64,000 bases of DNA from Isoetes taiwanensis (Eukaryota > Streptophyta > Lycopodiopsida > Isoetales > Isoetaceae). The stretch spans positions 4,613,229 to 4,677,228 of the forward strand of contig JAJEKV010000040.1 in NCBI GenBank assembly GCA_021234155.1, written 5' to 3'. Positions 36,292 to 51,200 of this stretch are shown one piece after another. A program made the translations under genes and the position numbers. Each line of letters opens with the position of its first letter. Position 1 is the first letter of the stretch. Under the pieces are notes generated by a model. That model worked only from the letters and a program-made list of their open reading frames with translations, had not been told where the DNA came from and did no database searches.

Positions 36292-39200
36292 ATGGTGAAG
36301 GAACATTTTTCGAAGTCTCCCATGGATTGCTTGGTTCTTTTGTTGCTGTTGTGCCATGCAGGCGCCACCTTAGTTTATGCTATCACTGATCCACATGAAG
36401 GTAAGTTAGAAGATAAACGAATAACAAAGGAATATGGTTTCTTTGACAATTCATCTTTGCAGTGAAATTACTGAAGATTTTTCACGAGAAGCTCGTGGGC
36501 AACGGCCCTGCTGTCTGGGACTTCACTTCCACAACCGATCCATGCTCATCGTGGGCTCTCCCTGGAGAGTTGGGATGGTCTCCATTTGCTGGTGTAGAAT
36601 GCAAGACTTGCACCAACGGAACTTGTCAGATCACTAAGATGTAACAGTAATATAAGTTATGCATCATTTTTTCGTCCATTTCTTATATATTTGTGTTGCA
36701 GATATGTTGTCAGCATGAATGTTGGAGGTCAAATAGCACCCGAGATTGGCAATTTTACTCAGCTTGCAGATATGTAAGAGCTAGATTTAATATTGTGGTA
36801 TTTAATGTTTGTTTATTTTGTGTCCTTTCTTTCATCAGAAATTTGGCACAAAACATGCTCACGGGGCCCATACCAAAGGAAATTGCTAGATTGCCACTTC
36901 AATATCTGTGAGAAGATTGTTTCTTACACTCATTTTAAAACACAACATACTGATTACAAACAGTTTTTCTTGGATATAGTTCACTTGGAAAAAACAGGCT
37001 TTCTGGTGCTTTGCCTTCTCAAATGGGCAACCTCACTAAAATGATGACAATGTAAGTATCTACTTGTGCTAAAATTACTAATTGAACGGTTTGCTAATAT
37101 GTTCATCAGGGGTCTAAGCTTAAACAAGTTCAATGGTATACTACCCAAGGAACTTGGTAACCTCGCGAGCATGACCGGATTGTAAGAGTTCTATACCAGA
37201 TTATTTACAAGTTTAATCACATAAAGTGATCATAGTTTACTCCATCCCTTTATTTTAACACACATAGTGTTTCTAAAATTTTCACGCAAAATTCTAGTGG
37301 TGAAGGCACAAAATGCATTCTAAGAGTTAATACAATGCTATATTTGTGTTTATTCTATTTAAATGCAATAGATAGAATATTGAACTTATAGAGGTCCATA
37401 AGATAAGATAAGGCATAGCCTACTAACTTGTTTCACATATCTCATGATTTTTCCAAAGCATAGCCTAGCTATAAAATTACAAACAAGAACAAGTTGAGTT
37501 TTTTCACAAGAACGCCTTTGTGCATATGAAACATTTGAGATTCTTTGCAAGAACGCATTTGTGCATATGAATCATTTGCTTCTCCCTAGTTGCATATACT
37601 CTTTATATGCTGAGTGGAAAAACTATTATTTTGTAGTACACCTTAAAATGTTTTACAAAGGACTATAATTTGGCTTACTTCCCATGGCCTCTTCGTCTTC
37701 ATGGACATTAGAAAATCCATTCTATTCCATTCCATTCCATTCCATTCTATTCTATTCTATTCTATTCATTAGAGTATATGAGGGTATGTCCAAAGGGCTT
37801 AAAAATCTAGTGCCTTTCCCTATTGTTGTGAGCTGGAAATATAGCTCATGACATGAAAGTTTGAAATGGAATAAAACACATTCAAATCCTCCGTCACATA
37901 ACGTACTCTTAAGTATTGAATATAATAGAATGATTTCTTACATTCACAACACCAATTTAAACAAGAGAGCTAGTATAACTATTACTACTAGGATTATGAA
38001 ACTTCTACCCCAAAAGAAAAAAACCATTTCATTGATGAAACTAGAAAGGTAAAGAATCGGTTTGTGAAAGTAAACTCATTGCTCCTGCTAGCCAAACAAA
38101 TTATGAAGTTGAGCATCCAATACCTCAAGAATGTGAAGCCAAATCATACATAAGGCCCACTGATCCACTGATCTATTCCAAATTTTAATTAGGATGGGTG
38201 TGGGTGGTCAAAATAAATTTTTGAAAACCTTTGTATTTGGAGTGTTAAGGAAAACTAGAATTTTTAGCACTAATCTATTTCAAATTCCATTCAAGAGTGG
38301 TGTGGGTGGTAAAGTTATATCATATATGGGAGTGTTTTTGGCCACCTTCTACACTCATGGTCTGTTCCACTTATTAATGCAGCCCGTGATTTGCAACCAT
38401 TGTAAAACGAAGGAAAAGAAGAAAGAAATTATTTCCGTACTTGCATAGGTTACCTTCTTAATAACAACTCAACACTACTAATAAAGCAAGCAACAACTTG
38501 AGAAGTTACAATCATTCACTATTAGGTCTAGATCTTCAATTGTATGAATCTCCATGATATAATGCCCTACGACTGTCTACTTTCACTCCAAGATGCTTGT
38601 ACAGTTCGCTTTTTTTTTTTTGAAGGCACTTACGTATATTAATTTATGTATAGATGATTATAAAAAAAAAAAAAAAGGAAGCTTTTTAACAAGGAAGCAT
38701 TAACCCTCAAAAAGTATGAGAATAAAACTTCTCACAAAGTCTAGATATGTTGTAATCCAGCATTTATCTAGAGTAGGACATAAAAGAACCCCAAACATAA
38801 ACATAAGTTTAAGTTGTAGATGTGTCAACTGTATCATGAGCAAGATATAAAAAATATTAGCTGCTAATGATAGGCCATCAAATGATAATTTCTTTTTTGC
38901 CCCTTTCCTTTCACGAGGGTCTCAGTATGCAAAAAATACACATACAAGTGTTTGCTTTTGCAACGTTGAAGTGTTAAGAGATTACTCCACTCTGGAGGCC
39001 GAATTTCTGCTTGAATACCATCCATTCTGTTAACTGACCACCTTCATACCACATTGCACACGAACCAATGCCACAGCTGATCCATCTTCTCACCACTCTG
39101 ATGTCAGCTAAAAGGGCCAAAGGACCATTCTTATTGCGGTAGTTGACTGGTATCCACCATGGTGGAGTAGTACTCGCTGCACAATTACTGATATTCAATG

Positions 39201-42200
39201 CGAAGAGCTTTTTCACCACGTCCCACGCGGAAATGAGACCTCTTAAGAACGGTGAGGCCTCAGAACTTGGTTTCAAGCCATAAAATAGAGACCATGGAAG
39301 AGATACTTGTATTGATACTTTAGCATGTGTGCAGGAGAAACATATGGCCTGCGTTATGAGTTGGAGGCCTGGTGACTTCGTTTTCTCCTCTAAAATATTC
39401 CACATAAATTTGGCTACTAGTATTTTGCTTTGTAGGGCTAAGTCAATCATGTCTATTCCCCCTTCTTCCTTATCTCTTTTACATTTCCACTATGCTATTT
39501 TCACTAATGCTCCTTCCTCGTTGCCTCCCCACACAAAGTTTCTAATTGTCCCTTCCATTTCTTTTACTTTCTCTGGTGGGGCTATGAGGAGAGATGAGAC
39601 ATAGATGTGCGTGCTGCACAGCACATGCTTCGCTACTACTATCCTGCCAGCCAGTGATAGTTTTGCGACTTTCCACCAATTCAGATGCTTCTGTAATCCT
39701 AATATCATCTCATTCCATACTTTTGTTGAGGGTACTTTAATTCCCACTGGGATTCCAAGAAGGTTAGAATACTCCCCAGCTTTTATGATTTTCCACGGGA
39801 GGCGCTCTAAACACCTGGGATGTGGTCCTTCCCCAGCCCATTGCGTCGAGCATTTCTTCCAGTTGATGAGACATCCTGAGGCCAAGGAGAAAGTATCTAA
39901 CAACTGACTGGCATTCTTTAGATTGCTCTCCTCTGCTACTAGAAACAAAAAAGAGTCATCTGCGTATTGATTGCATATCTGCTGAGATCCATCCCCCATT
40001 TGAAGACCTTCTACTAGACCATCCCTTGAGGCCTGTAGAAATAGCTGTGAAAAAGCTTCTGCTGCTATGTTAAATAAAAATGGGGCTAGTGGGCATCCCT
40101 GTCTAATGCCTCTTTCGATGACGAATATAGGAGAGGACTCCCCGTTGAGAAGAACAGAGGCCCGTGCGGAGTGGAGTAATCTCTTAACACTTCCAGTAAA
40201 AAATTCCCCGCAACCCAATTTTAACAGCATTTTATATAAAAAGCTCCACCTGATACTATCGTATGCCTTAGTAAAATCCAACTTGATGTAAGCTACTTTT
40301 TGACCTGTGTTTTTAGCCCAATACATACCCTCAAAAGCTGCTGCTATATTGTGCAGAATGTTCCTTCCTGGGAGAAAACCTGACTGGACGGGGGAGATAG
40401 TTTCTGCAAGTATGGGCTTTATTTTCTCTGCCATTCCCTTTGCTATTATCTTATAGAATGCCGACAGCAATGTGATGGGTCTCCAGTCATTGATAGTACG
40501 TGGGTCTTTTCCCTTTGGAATCAAAACGATACAACCTGTATTTAGCTTGGGATCCAGGTGGTCTGCTTGTTGGAAGTCTGTATAGGCTGAGAATACATCA
40601 GTTTTAATCCATTCCCAATAAACCTGAAAAAGCTCTATTGGAATCCCATCTATCCCCAGACACTTCTCTTTGTCGAGGGCGATGACTGCCTGATGCAAAT
40701 CATCTATAGATAGTGGGCGGCTCAACATTTGGTGTTGCTCATTTGTTATGACTGGAGACACCTTGGAAACCACTAACTCTTCAAACTCGTCCTGGAATGG
40801 CATACGCTTCTCACCGAAGAAGCTTTGAAAGTGATCGTGAAGAAACGTATGAAGCCCATCACAACTTTTTAGTATCGACCCATCATGATAGTGGACTTAC
40901 CATAATTTTGAGGATATTAAATGCTTGAATAAGCAATGGTCCATCCAGGTAGAGCCTTTGCAAGAGTGCCAGATTCAACGTACCGGAATCACCATGTTTT
41001 AGGATGGAAGTATCAATCCTAATCACGACATCATTGCAGAGGCGATGCACACCCATTCGAATGGAAGCTATCAGTCTGTGCTTCTTCACGGACAGATATG
41101 TATGCATGTAGCATTGAGGACCTCATGACAACGTGGGATTGATCTGTTGCTTGTAATGTGCCGTTTTAACCTGTTCCAAGGCATTCGCATCCCAAAATTT
41201 GTTAATGAAGCAAGCATCAAAGAACTGCCGCAAATGGTGGTGACCCTCTTCAGTTTGGACCTGTATGCACCTGTGCTTCTGCACATTCCATCATGAGAAC
41301 CACTGGACTCGTTTCTCCTTCCAACAGGCTTTGAAGCATTTTGGTCCCAGTGCCACATCATAATCAAGGTTGGGAGCCCATACCGACCACTTTCTGAACG
41401 TAGATGATGGTGGTCCAATGTAGCCCATTGAAGTGGCAAGAAATATGTTTCTTGTAGAAAAATCTAATAAGGAACTGTGGACTTTACCCCAAGTATGTGA
41501 GCCAAGAAGGCTTTCTGCATTTGTCGGTCATTCCAGGTGGCAAGGGATATTATTTGGCTCCAAACCTCAACCACACTGTATTAGAAGAACAGACTCTACC
41601 AGTGCTCTAGACAAGTGTGACTGATGGGCTCAAGCATACAGCTCTACTTTATGACTGTTGTTCTGCATGCCATACAATGCTTTCTACCATACTGTGATGC
41701 GTAGTCGGATGAAAGTGTATAAAGGTGGTCGAAGGGAACTCCACTCCCAGGTACTTGTAGGTGGGAGCTGCCTCCAAATTTTGCACGTGGTACATAAGAA
41801 GGAGCGCTTGGCTGGAGCGGTGATGAGACAAGCAGGACCTTACTCTTGGCCAAGTTGATGCGCATGCCAATGAACTGGAAAAAGGTGTCCAGAGTATCCA
41901 AATAGCATGCATGTCAGCTAGAATGTAGGCTAAGAGGTCCTCATCATCCGCATATATGAGCTGCCTAATTATGTGGTGTGGGAGCTAGGCTCCTGCTCCC
42001 TGGTGTTTAGTGAGAGGCTGTCCGGACGATATCAGGCAGTCTGAGCATGCCTCATACAACCTGTATATCGCATTTTGCAAATCCATAAGAGGGCCCCAAT
42101 TGCCACAATCTTATCCCGAGGCACAATGTCAAAAGCTTTAGACCGACGCTATTTATCAATTATATCATATAAAATCTAACATGGTTGTCCAACTATGGTC

Positions 42201-45200
42201 ACATTCACAAATAAATAATCGATGTAAAATGTACTTGTCCCTTCCCCCTCTCCAACACTTTTTTTTTCTAGTCCATGTTTAATTTCATTAGCAAATGTGC
42301 CTAGATATTAACCGTTAACAATTTTTTGTAGCTACTTTGATGACAATGAATTCGAAGGAGAGATTCCTAAAGAGTTTGCTGGTCTGACAAGCCTAAACGA
42401 CTTGTGAGTAAAATCGTAATGAACGTTAGTATTTATTTATTTTGGAGTCATTCTAATTTAAATCTAATATAATTCTTTCGCGAACGACATACTTGCCTTT
42501 TTGGATGGCCAGTGCATTCTTCTCTTTGTGATTGTTTTGGTACATGAGTGGAATGTGTTCAGATAACACTTTAAAGATGGTTTGCTCATTCGCCAAAAAA
42601 GTGATAGAGTCAAACAAAGCTTATTTGGGCACCCCAAGGCAAGAATAATGATGTCAAAAGACGTGAATGATGAATTTGCACAGACATATCGTTATAAATC
42701 TGAACAATTTGTTCCTTTTGCATTTCGAGTAATTGCATACCAAAGGTAACTATATTGCAAGCTCTTGTAAACCCTTATCACTAGTCCCTCTGATTCTACT
42801 AGTGGATTGTAGCCGTTCAACCGTTGGAGATAGTCTAAGAGCATGAAGCATTTGCAATAATACCTTAATCAATATTTGGATCATGTAAAATACTTGGACA
42901 TTTTATCTAACTAGGTCTGCAACTTGTGAGACATCTATATGTAGCAGGTAGGAAATGCATACTTTCGATTTATACATATCGATTAATCTCTCTCTGAGAA
43001 TTGTTGACAAACGGCAATGCAGAAAGAAAGTCAATCATTGTACACATACCAAGCCATATATTGCTCCAGATTCTAGATCTTATGTAGGGATATGCTCAAA
43101 TATTTGTTGCAACATGCTTTTATATTATTGACCGTTCTCTTACAATGTCTTTGGCAATAGTTAATCAAATGTTACCCTTTTAGACTAATTATAAAACCAT
43201 GACATATGTTCTCCACACTTTTAACTATCCCAAGAGGGTTTTTTATCCTCTTAACAAAATATAATTTTGTAAAAGGCCATCATTTGAAGCATATGACTCT
43301 CTAAAGATGTGGTTCTAATCATGGTGGCATTTATTGCTACTTTTCGTGCTTGCTATTGTCTGGCTGCAATATGAGAGGCGAAAAATTCATGCGTATGTTA
43401 TGAGCCTTGGTTTTGGTGCCTTCTACACGCATCTACAACATAGCATGGATATCATCGGTATAAATATGAAAAATGTTACATATTGTCTTAGGCACGGACA
43501 TGCCTATGCCAGGAATACTTAGGCTAGGTTGATTTCCCATAACCCATGTAGAATACCTATTGTCTCCTAGTTATTTAGTTTGAGATGATGAATTTAATAG
43601 CACTAGTTTGAACAAGCCCAGATGAAGGGGTATTGGCAATCGCATGAAAGATGTGATATTTCACATTTTTCATTTATCACCCTGTGATAAATGAATCACG
43701 TCAAACCAATACAACGATTTTCGGCAGACTCTTATCATTATCTGGCAGACCCTGCCCATTTGAGGGCTCTCGAGCCCTTTAAAGATCATAAAGGATTATT
43801 GGTGAACTTATACCATTTCATCTTCTTGTTGATTGGTTTCTGAAGTCAATAAAAAACAAACATTAACTTAGGGAATTTAGCAAGGTTGTAGTCCTAGAAG
43901 GAGCATCTGTTTTCTTTTTTGTGGTGCAAATATATGCTTCTTAAGGGAAGACACTCATATGCAACGGGGTAGACAAATGGCAAAATAGTGGAAAGGACAC
44001 GAGTGAAAATGCAATGTGAACTGTGGTAGATTATGTAATAACAGATGAGTATGGAGCAACTGCAATCTCAAAAATATATACAAATTGTTGGTCAATACAA
44101 TTTCGGAAGGCACACAGACCAATAGAGATAATGGTCAAGACTGGAATCTCAATCATGCCAGCGGCCATAACTGGCCAAAATATTTGAACATGCTATATAA
44201 TACAGAGACAAACCCTCTGGACATATTAGACAAAGGAAGCAAAGACTTCTGCTCAACTAGAGAAGTGAGAAAAGCCCTCAGAAAAAAGACAAATAACAAG
44301 GCCCCAAGACTCTACGGCCTAACAATGAAACTCATCAAAGTAGGGGCAGAACCTCTCATAGACAAAGTGGCAGCAATATTCAATATAGCACTAAGAAGGT
44401 GCAGTGCTAATTATAGTGATACTCCTATACAAAAATGGAGGAGTAAAGGACACAATAAATTATTGAACAATAATAGTAAGCTCTATATGCACTAAATGGT
44501 TCATCAAAATTACAAGATGTACAAAAATGGCTAGATTAGGGCACAAGGAGAGGCAAGGTTTAGACCAAACTATTCCATCGCATATCACTTGGTGACTCTA
44601 AAAGTATTTATTGAAAGACCCAAAGCAAAAATAAGAAAGCTATATGTTGCTTCGTAGATTTCAAAAAAGGCCTTTGACATAGTCCCAAGAGAAAAAATTA
44701 CACAAAGACTAAAAGAATTGGCAGGCCCCCGGGGGATGCCACATGCAGTAGGATTGTATGAGAACGTGTATGTAAAAGCTGGAATTGTATCAGAAGTCAA
44801 TTAGGAGTGCTATTTGACATGTACACAGATGCTTTGCAATCATACATAACAGGAAGATTAGAGATCAGACATACTCCAATAGGGAGAGGGGGTGGAGTTC
44901 CCCTTATGCTCTATGCAGACGACCTAGGAATGTTGGTCGGTTACCATAAGCTTAGTACTTTTTCTTCTCATTAGGGATTCTATATTTATTTTATAGGCGA
45001 AAAAATCTCGCAGCCATTTTTTCCCCTAGGTTTATCTTTTCTTGTTAATTTTGCAATCTCATCTTCTAATTTGGATTTACCATGTGTTATTTTTAGTTTT
45101 GGGAACAATAATCGTTTGAATGGATCAATTCCAGACATTTTTGCAAACATGACAGGTCTATGGAAGCTGTGAGTTACTATTCCTTACGTTCTCTTATAAA

Positions 45201-48200
45201 GGATAGAACTTACTTAAAGCTAAAACATATTTAAACCATGTCAGGAGATTATTTGATAATAATTTTGGAGGTAAAATACCTTCAAGTTTGTGGAACTCGC
45301 CAAATCTTCAAATATTGTAAGCGAAGAATCTTGATCTTTTTCTATAGGACATAATGTGTTGAAATTTCTTTTATATTTTTGTTGGACTAAGATTTATGAT
45401 GGAGGGTTTGACAAATAAACAAATATGTCGCATTACAAATATAACTTATCTCTAAGACATATATAATATACAACTTCCGTTTATAAAGTATTCTTCTATT
45501 TACTAAATATATACGGCTTGAACTAGCACCATAGATTGGGCCAAATAATTTTATAAGGATTGAATATTCTAATATTAGAAAGACATAGAATTGAATAGAA
45601 TAGAATAGATTTTTTAGCAAACCCCCGCCCCGAAGGGTTTTCGAGAGGAAAAACCTTAACAGTAATAAGTATGCTGGTATGCTGTGCAATTATATAGGAC
45701 AGTTCAATACCGTCCCGGAGGACACAGCTGAGTCTGTGCATCCATAACCTCCTGGAAGTATGACCCCAACAAACCCACTGACGCCATATTCAATAACTCA
45801 TGCAACAGTTGGCCAGACACTAGTAATCGAACATACCGCTCTCTGATATGGGCAAACGCTGGGCAGATCTGGAGGGCATGACATCCATCCTCAATGGCGC
45901 CCTGGTGGCAACACTGGCAAAGCCTTTGCTCTCGTGCTTCCCGAGCCCAATGTCCTATAACAAAATAGAAAAGGACTTAACTATACTAATAAAACACCAT
46001 CGTTTTTATTAATCAGTGGTGTAACCAAGATGAACTGTTTAGACTTTACGTCCAAGGTCGAAATAGTTTATTGCAAATATCTGTTACAATTTGTTGCATG
46101 ATGAATAAATTGGCTTACAGTCGTCATTCAATAAAACAAATATTATATACAACATGCATTCATTTTTAACTTATTTATATCTATCACAAAATAAGGTTGC
46201 TTCTTGTGTTTTTAGATAGGGCAAATTGTAACCATATCCCTATTTTTAAATTTGTGAAGATGCCCTAGTTTTAGGGGTATTTTTGACCCCGTCAGATGAA
46301 TTATATATAAGGATGATAACTTTCCATCAAGGCTAAAGTCACTTATCACAAGTTATGTTATTTTGTAAATACAAAAAAAGGATAACAACAACTTAATTTT
46401 TTTTTTTTTTTTTTTTTTGAGGGTAAGGTTTATATATATAAAAAGTATAAAAGTTATGTACAACAGATACCCTCTAGAGGGTAAGTAGAACATTGAGGTT
46501 GTTGGGGGGGGGGGTGGGAGGCAATACACATGTAAAAACCCCTTTCTTCTCCCAGAAGCGGGTACTATAGAGAGAGGCAACTCCATTCCAGTATTAGATC
46601 CCCTTAGCAATTCTTAGTCATGGATTCCTGGATAGATAGAGAACCTGAACCCCTGCCAGTGGCAACTTCATCTTCAGAATTATCTTAATCCTGGATAGAT
46701 AGAGAACCTGAACCCCCCAGTGGCAACTTCATCTTCAGAATTGTCATTATCCACCCAATGGCACTTAAAGAAGGAGTAGAACCCCACCAGGGTTCCTAAT
46801 CTATCAAGCCCCTTGTTGTAATTCATGTTTCTATGGTGTGATAACGCCATCAGAGCAACTTCCAAATTGATGGAGTTTTTTTAGCTTCATGATAGAGACC
46901 TCCTGACCACCCAGAGTTACACCACACCGATGCTTCCAAATCACCCAAAATGCCACATTCACCAGGGAGCTTGTATACAGCATCTGTCTGAAACCAAAAT
47001 CCCAACCTTGGCCAAACCAATTGGTGCATCACGAGCCTGATAATAGGACAAATCCACTGCCAGAACTCCGTTGTAAGTGGGCAGAAGAAGAGATGCTCAG
47101 TAGATTCTGTGGCTAGATAACCAAGTGGGCATTTGTCATCCACTACGATATCCTTGTTGAACAAACTTTCCTTTGTACTGAGTCCCCCTTGAAGAGCTGT
47201 CCATCTAAAGAACTGAATCTTCCTGAAACAGATAGACTTCCAGGAGTTAGCTAAAACAGTTTTAGCTACTAGATTACTCACCCCTAGCCTTTCCTCAGCT
47301 TTTTTTTTTTTTGAAGAACGTGTTTTACTTCATATTATACACTCAAAATATTACAAAGTACTTCCAGAAGTAAGAAATGTCCCTGAAGCATCAATCACTT
47401 TTAGATGATCACTCCATATTGGAATTTTAAGACGATCAGGCCAATTGGAGATCTGAAAGCAATTATATAACTTCTTACGAATTTCTTGAAGCACCACCTG
47501 AGAAGAAATACGCTTATCATAAAAGACCTTTCTTCGCCTTCGCTTCCATACACTCCATATTAGCCAAGACTTTGCCATGTGAAATGCAATCCTTTTAGAA
47601 GCAGTCCACTGATTTGGATAAATACCCAAAAGAAAGTGCTGACTATCCAAAGATACTCCAAAAGGAGAATGCAGCCAGGACCTAAGACTACTCAGCTCTG
47701 CACACAAATATAAACAGTGCTCCAATGTTTCAATGCACCGCTCACACATTGGGCAAAGTGGGCTTACTCCCGGTTTAAAGCGATGAATGATCTCATTAAC
47801 TCTCAAAGAGCGATGAATCACCTGCCAAAGTAGAACATTTACCTTTGGAGGATTATATTTAGACCAAACAAGGTTCCAGATGGATTGCCATTGAGAAGGC
47901 AAAGTCTGTAAGTGTCATTTTCGAGAAGGTGATAAAGTACTTGAGGAGGTAAGCAATCTGTAGCATGAACTTACTAGCTTCTTACCTTGAACAAAGTTCC
48001 AGCATCTCTTGTTACCCACCTTCTTAATTAGAGGAAGAGCACTTGCTACATAAGCCCATATACTAATATCTTTATCCAACAACCCATATGTGTCCTGAAA
48101 CCATTGCCAAGGAGCAATGTCAATACCAAAATACCACTGTTCAATAGAAATAATACCTGCTCTCCTCCACCTCGCTTGGGAATGCGCATGCATAAATTCT

Positions 48201-51200
48201 ACAACTGGGTGTAGTTGTCCATGAGTAGCCTTTCCTCAGCTTTTAAGGGACTGTCCTGGCACAGAGCATTATAGATCCTCGCCACTTTAAAGTGTGTTTG
48301 CCTATCATGTAGCCATTTCTCACAAGGTCCCGTAGTACCAGATATATTGATAACATTCCATGAAATTTCCTTCAAAGTTTTACGGTTCCCTTCTCTAGGA
48401 GCCCGAATTTTAAGTTTGAACGTAGTCTAGCAAATCCATCTGCCATTGACCCAAAGGTGTTGCAGCATTGTTATTCCGCAACTCTTCCATTTGATGAAAA
48501 TACGAGGATGTGAAAGAGCCAAAGGAAGACCATTTCTCTCCCATACCTTAGTATTCCAAAATAAGCTAAATCCACCTACATTCTTAGAAGGATCCCATAG
48601 GGTTGAAAAGATGCAGCACACATCCCCAAGCCTGGAGGATCTTTTGTCATCACAGAGGACGTTCCAGGGGCCACCTTAAAGCTATAATATAAGGCATCCA
48701 GCTCATCCCTAGGGAGAGAAGGCTTATGTAGGAGCTTGCCTTGCTTCAACCAATAGGATACAAATTTTAACACGGGGGATGAATCAGATGACTCATCTTG
48801 TAATACTCGCCAAATAAATTTGGCTGCGAAGGCCTGCGCTTGTAAAAAAGGATCTTTGCAGCCCAATCCACCGTCTTTTTTATCACGACAGAGCTCATCC
48901 CAAGCCACCTTTGCCATTCCTCCCTAGATGAATTTCCTAATGATAACCTGCATCTGGTTATAGACCCCTTTTGGAGAGACCATAACTGACGAGTAATAAA
49001 CATGAGAGGCCATTAAAACTGTTGTCAAGCAATGAATTCCATGAGCTATTCTCATCTTCTGACAGATTTCTATGTAACCCAATTTTCTGGTCCCACAAAT
49101 CGGTCATGTTTAGATCACCTCCTAAGATCCAGTTTTCCGTGACACTAGCCTGAAGATTAATCCAACTTTCAATTTGTTTTCACATAATCGCCCTTTCAGC
49201 AGGCTTATTTGAAGCATAAACATTGATGATACCCCAATTACAATTCTTGGCTTCAAAGACGACAACCTGCCAACGGCCATCCATTGCAGCGTGATAGGAT
49301 TTCTGAGCAAGGCCTCTCCAAATGATGCAAGTACCACCCTTAGTTCCCCTAGCTGCACAGCTAAGGGAGGAATAGTTGTTGCCTACCCATTTTCCAATAG
49401 AACTTGCTTCAAAATCCGGAAGCCTATGTTCTTGAATAAGAATTACATCTGCCATCATAGAGCAAATGGCAGTCAGCGAGAATGCCCTTAATACCCCTAA
49501 GGTTCCAAGAGACAATTTTCATGTTTGTTATAGTAGGATCCAAGCACGTGCCTACAGATTTTGCCTCCAAACAGATTCTTCTTGCACGTGGCCACGTGGA
49601 GCAAGATAGATATACCTTGTAAGAACGTAGCCCCCTTATGTTGATCCCAAATAGCTAGTCTGACAAGGGGTAGGGCTATATCATTATCCTTACTTTGACT
49701 TATCATATCGAGGAAAATTCTCCCAAGGCTATGTACAGTTACCAGCAAAGGCATAGATTTTATTCTCTTTCCCTTGATTGAACATATATATCCTAGGGAG
49801 ATGCCCACTCCCTTTTGTACTATCCCAAAGTTTATAAATTCCGCCCCCTTATGGCAAAAACTCTTCCCAACTATATATATGGGCCTATTATCAAACCTTT
49901 ATGCTAGCCCAATGATGTGTATAGTGCCCATTACTTAGAGAACCACAAAAGTTAATAACTACCCCCATGATGGACCTGCAATTTCTGTTACTAGTTGTAC
50001 TAGTGCAATTCCAACTAATATCCCCATGGAATAATGAAGTAGCCCCCACCACCAACTTCCAAAACTGACCCCCTTTCCCATCATTTTGAACTTTTTGAAA
50101 CACTTTATTGTAAACCCTATTGTTATAAAAGGATGCAACCATCAACTTCCATAACTGGCCCCCTATCCCAAAACTTTGAACAATTTGAAACCCATCATTA
50201 AAAACCCTGTTTTTATGAAAGGATGCAACAGATGTGTTGATCAAATCCATACTATGGAGGTAATTCCAATTGAGCATTAAAAGTTGCCAAGCACACCCCG
50301 ATCCCCTAAAAGGAATATAACATGCAATCCCCACTGTTACAAAGCCAAAAACCATAGGTCTTAAATAGGAACGAATTGAGCCTTTTGTTTGTCTTTTGTT
50401 CTTGAAATAGATAGTGACTAGGTATATTAGATTCCCACCTTAAGACAATAGGAAGAACCTTTGTAACATTATATCTTCCATTGATCATAAGAGGTTTAAC
50501 ACAGGAAACCATTGAAGTGCTGAAATAGATAGAGCAATATCAGAGCTCGTAGTATATCTCCAACCGGCCCAAAGTGGAAAATGGGCTCGTGCATTTACTA
50601 TAGATGTAGATCCAAGTTCCAATCTACATCCATATGTCTGATACAGACCAAAACAGATGCCTTTCCAGGTTATATTTCTGATGCAATACATTTGGAAACC
50701 AAAATCTATAATGCTGCTAATAGTACCAAATATATGAGACACTAACCTGAATTTTGCAGTTATCTTAATATCCTTGCAAACTCGAATGCTTCTACCTAAA
50801 CAACCCAACCCATCATTTCTTCTTAGAAGTATCATCAATGGAGTGATCCAAGAGGACCTTGGCAACTGTTGATTCAAATTCATGTTTGTAGATTTTCTTC
50901 CCATTTACTTTTTACTTCTTTTTGAGGAAATGTTCATCAAGAGATTTGTCACATTGGTTGTCGGCAACAGCAGCAGCAGCCTCCATGCTTGGAGGTCTAC
51001 GACTATCAATGGTGACTGGGATGGCTGCCAACATCTCATTAGGGGCCATGACTGTAGCAGCGACACTCTGGAGCATGGTTGTTGCAGTTTTGGTAGACCC
51101 ATCACTCCCAAGCTCCTTCAGGTCACTGTTGTCACATAAACCTGCTGAGACCGCCTCAAATCGAGCTTGCAGAAATTGAGGCCGGCAGAGTTGTTGCTGT

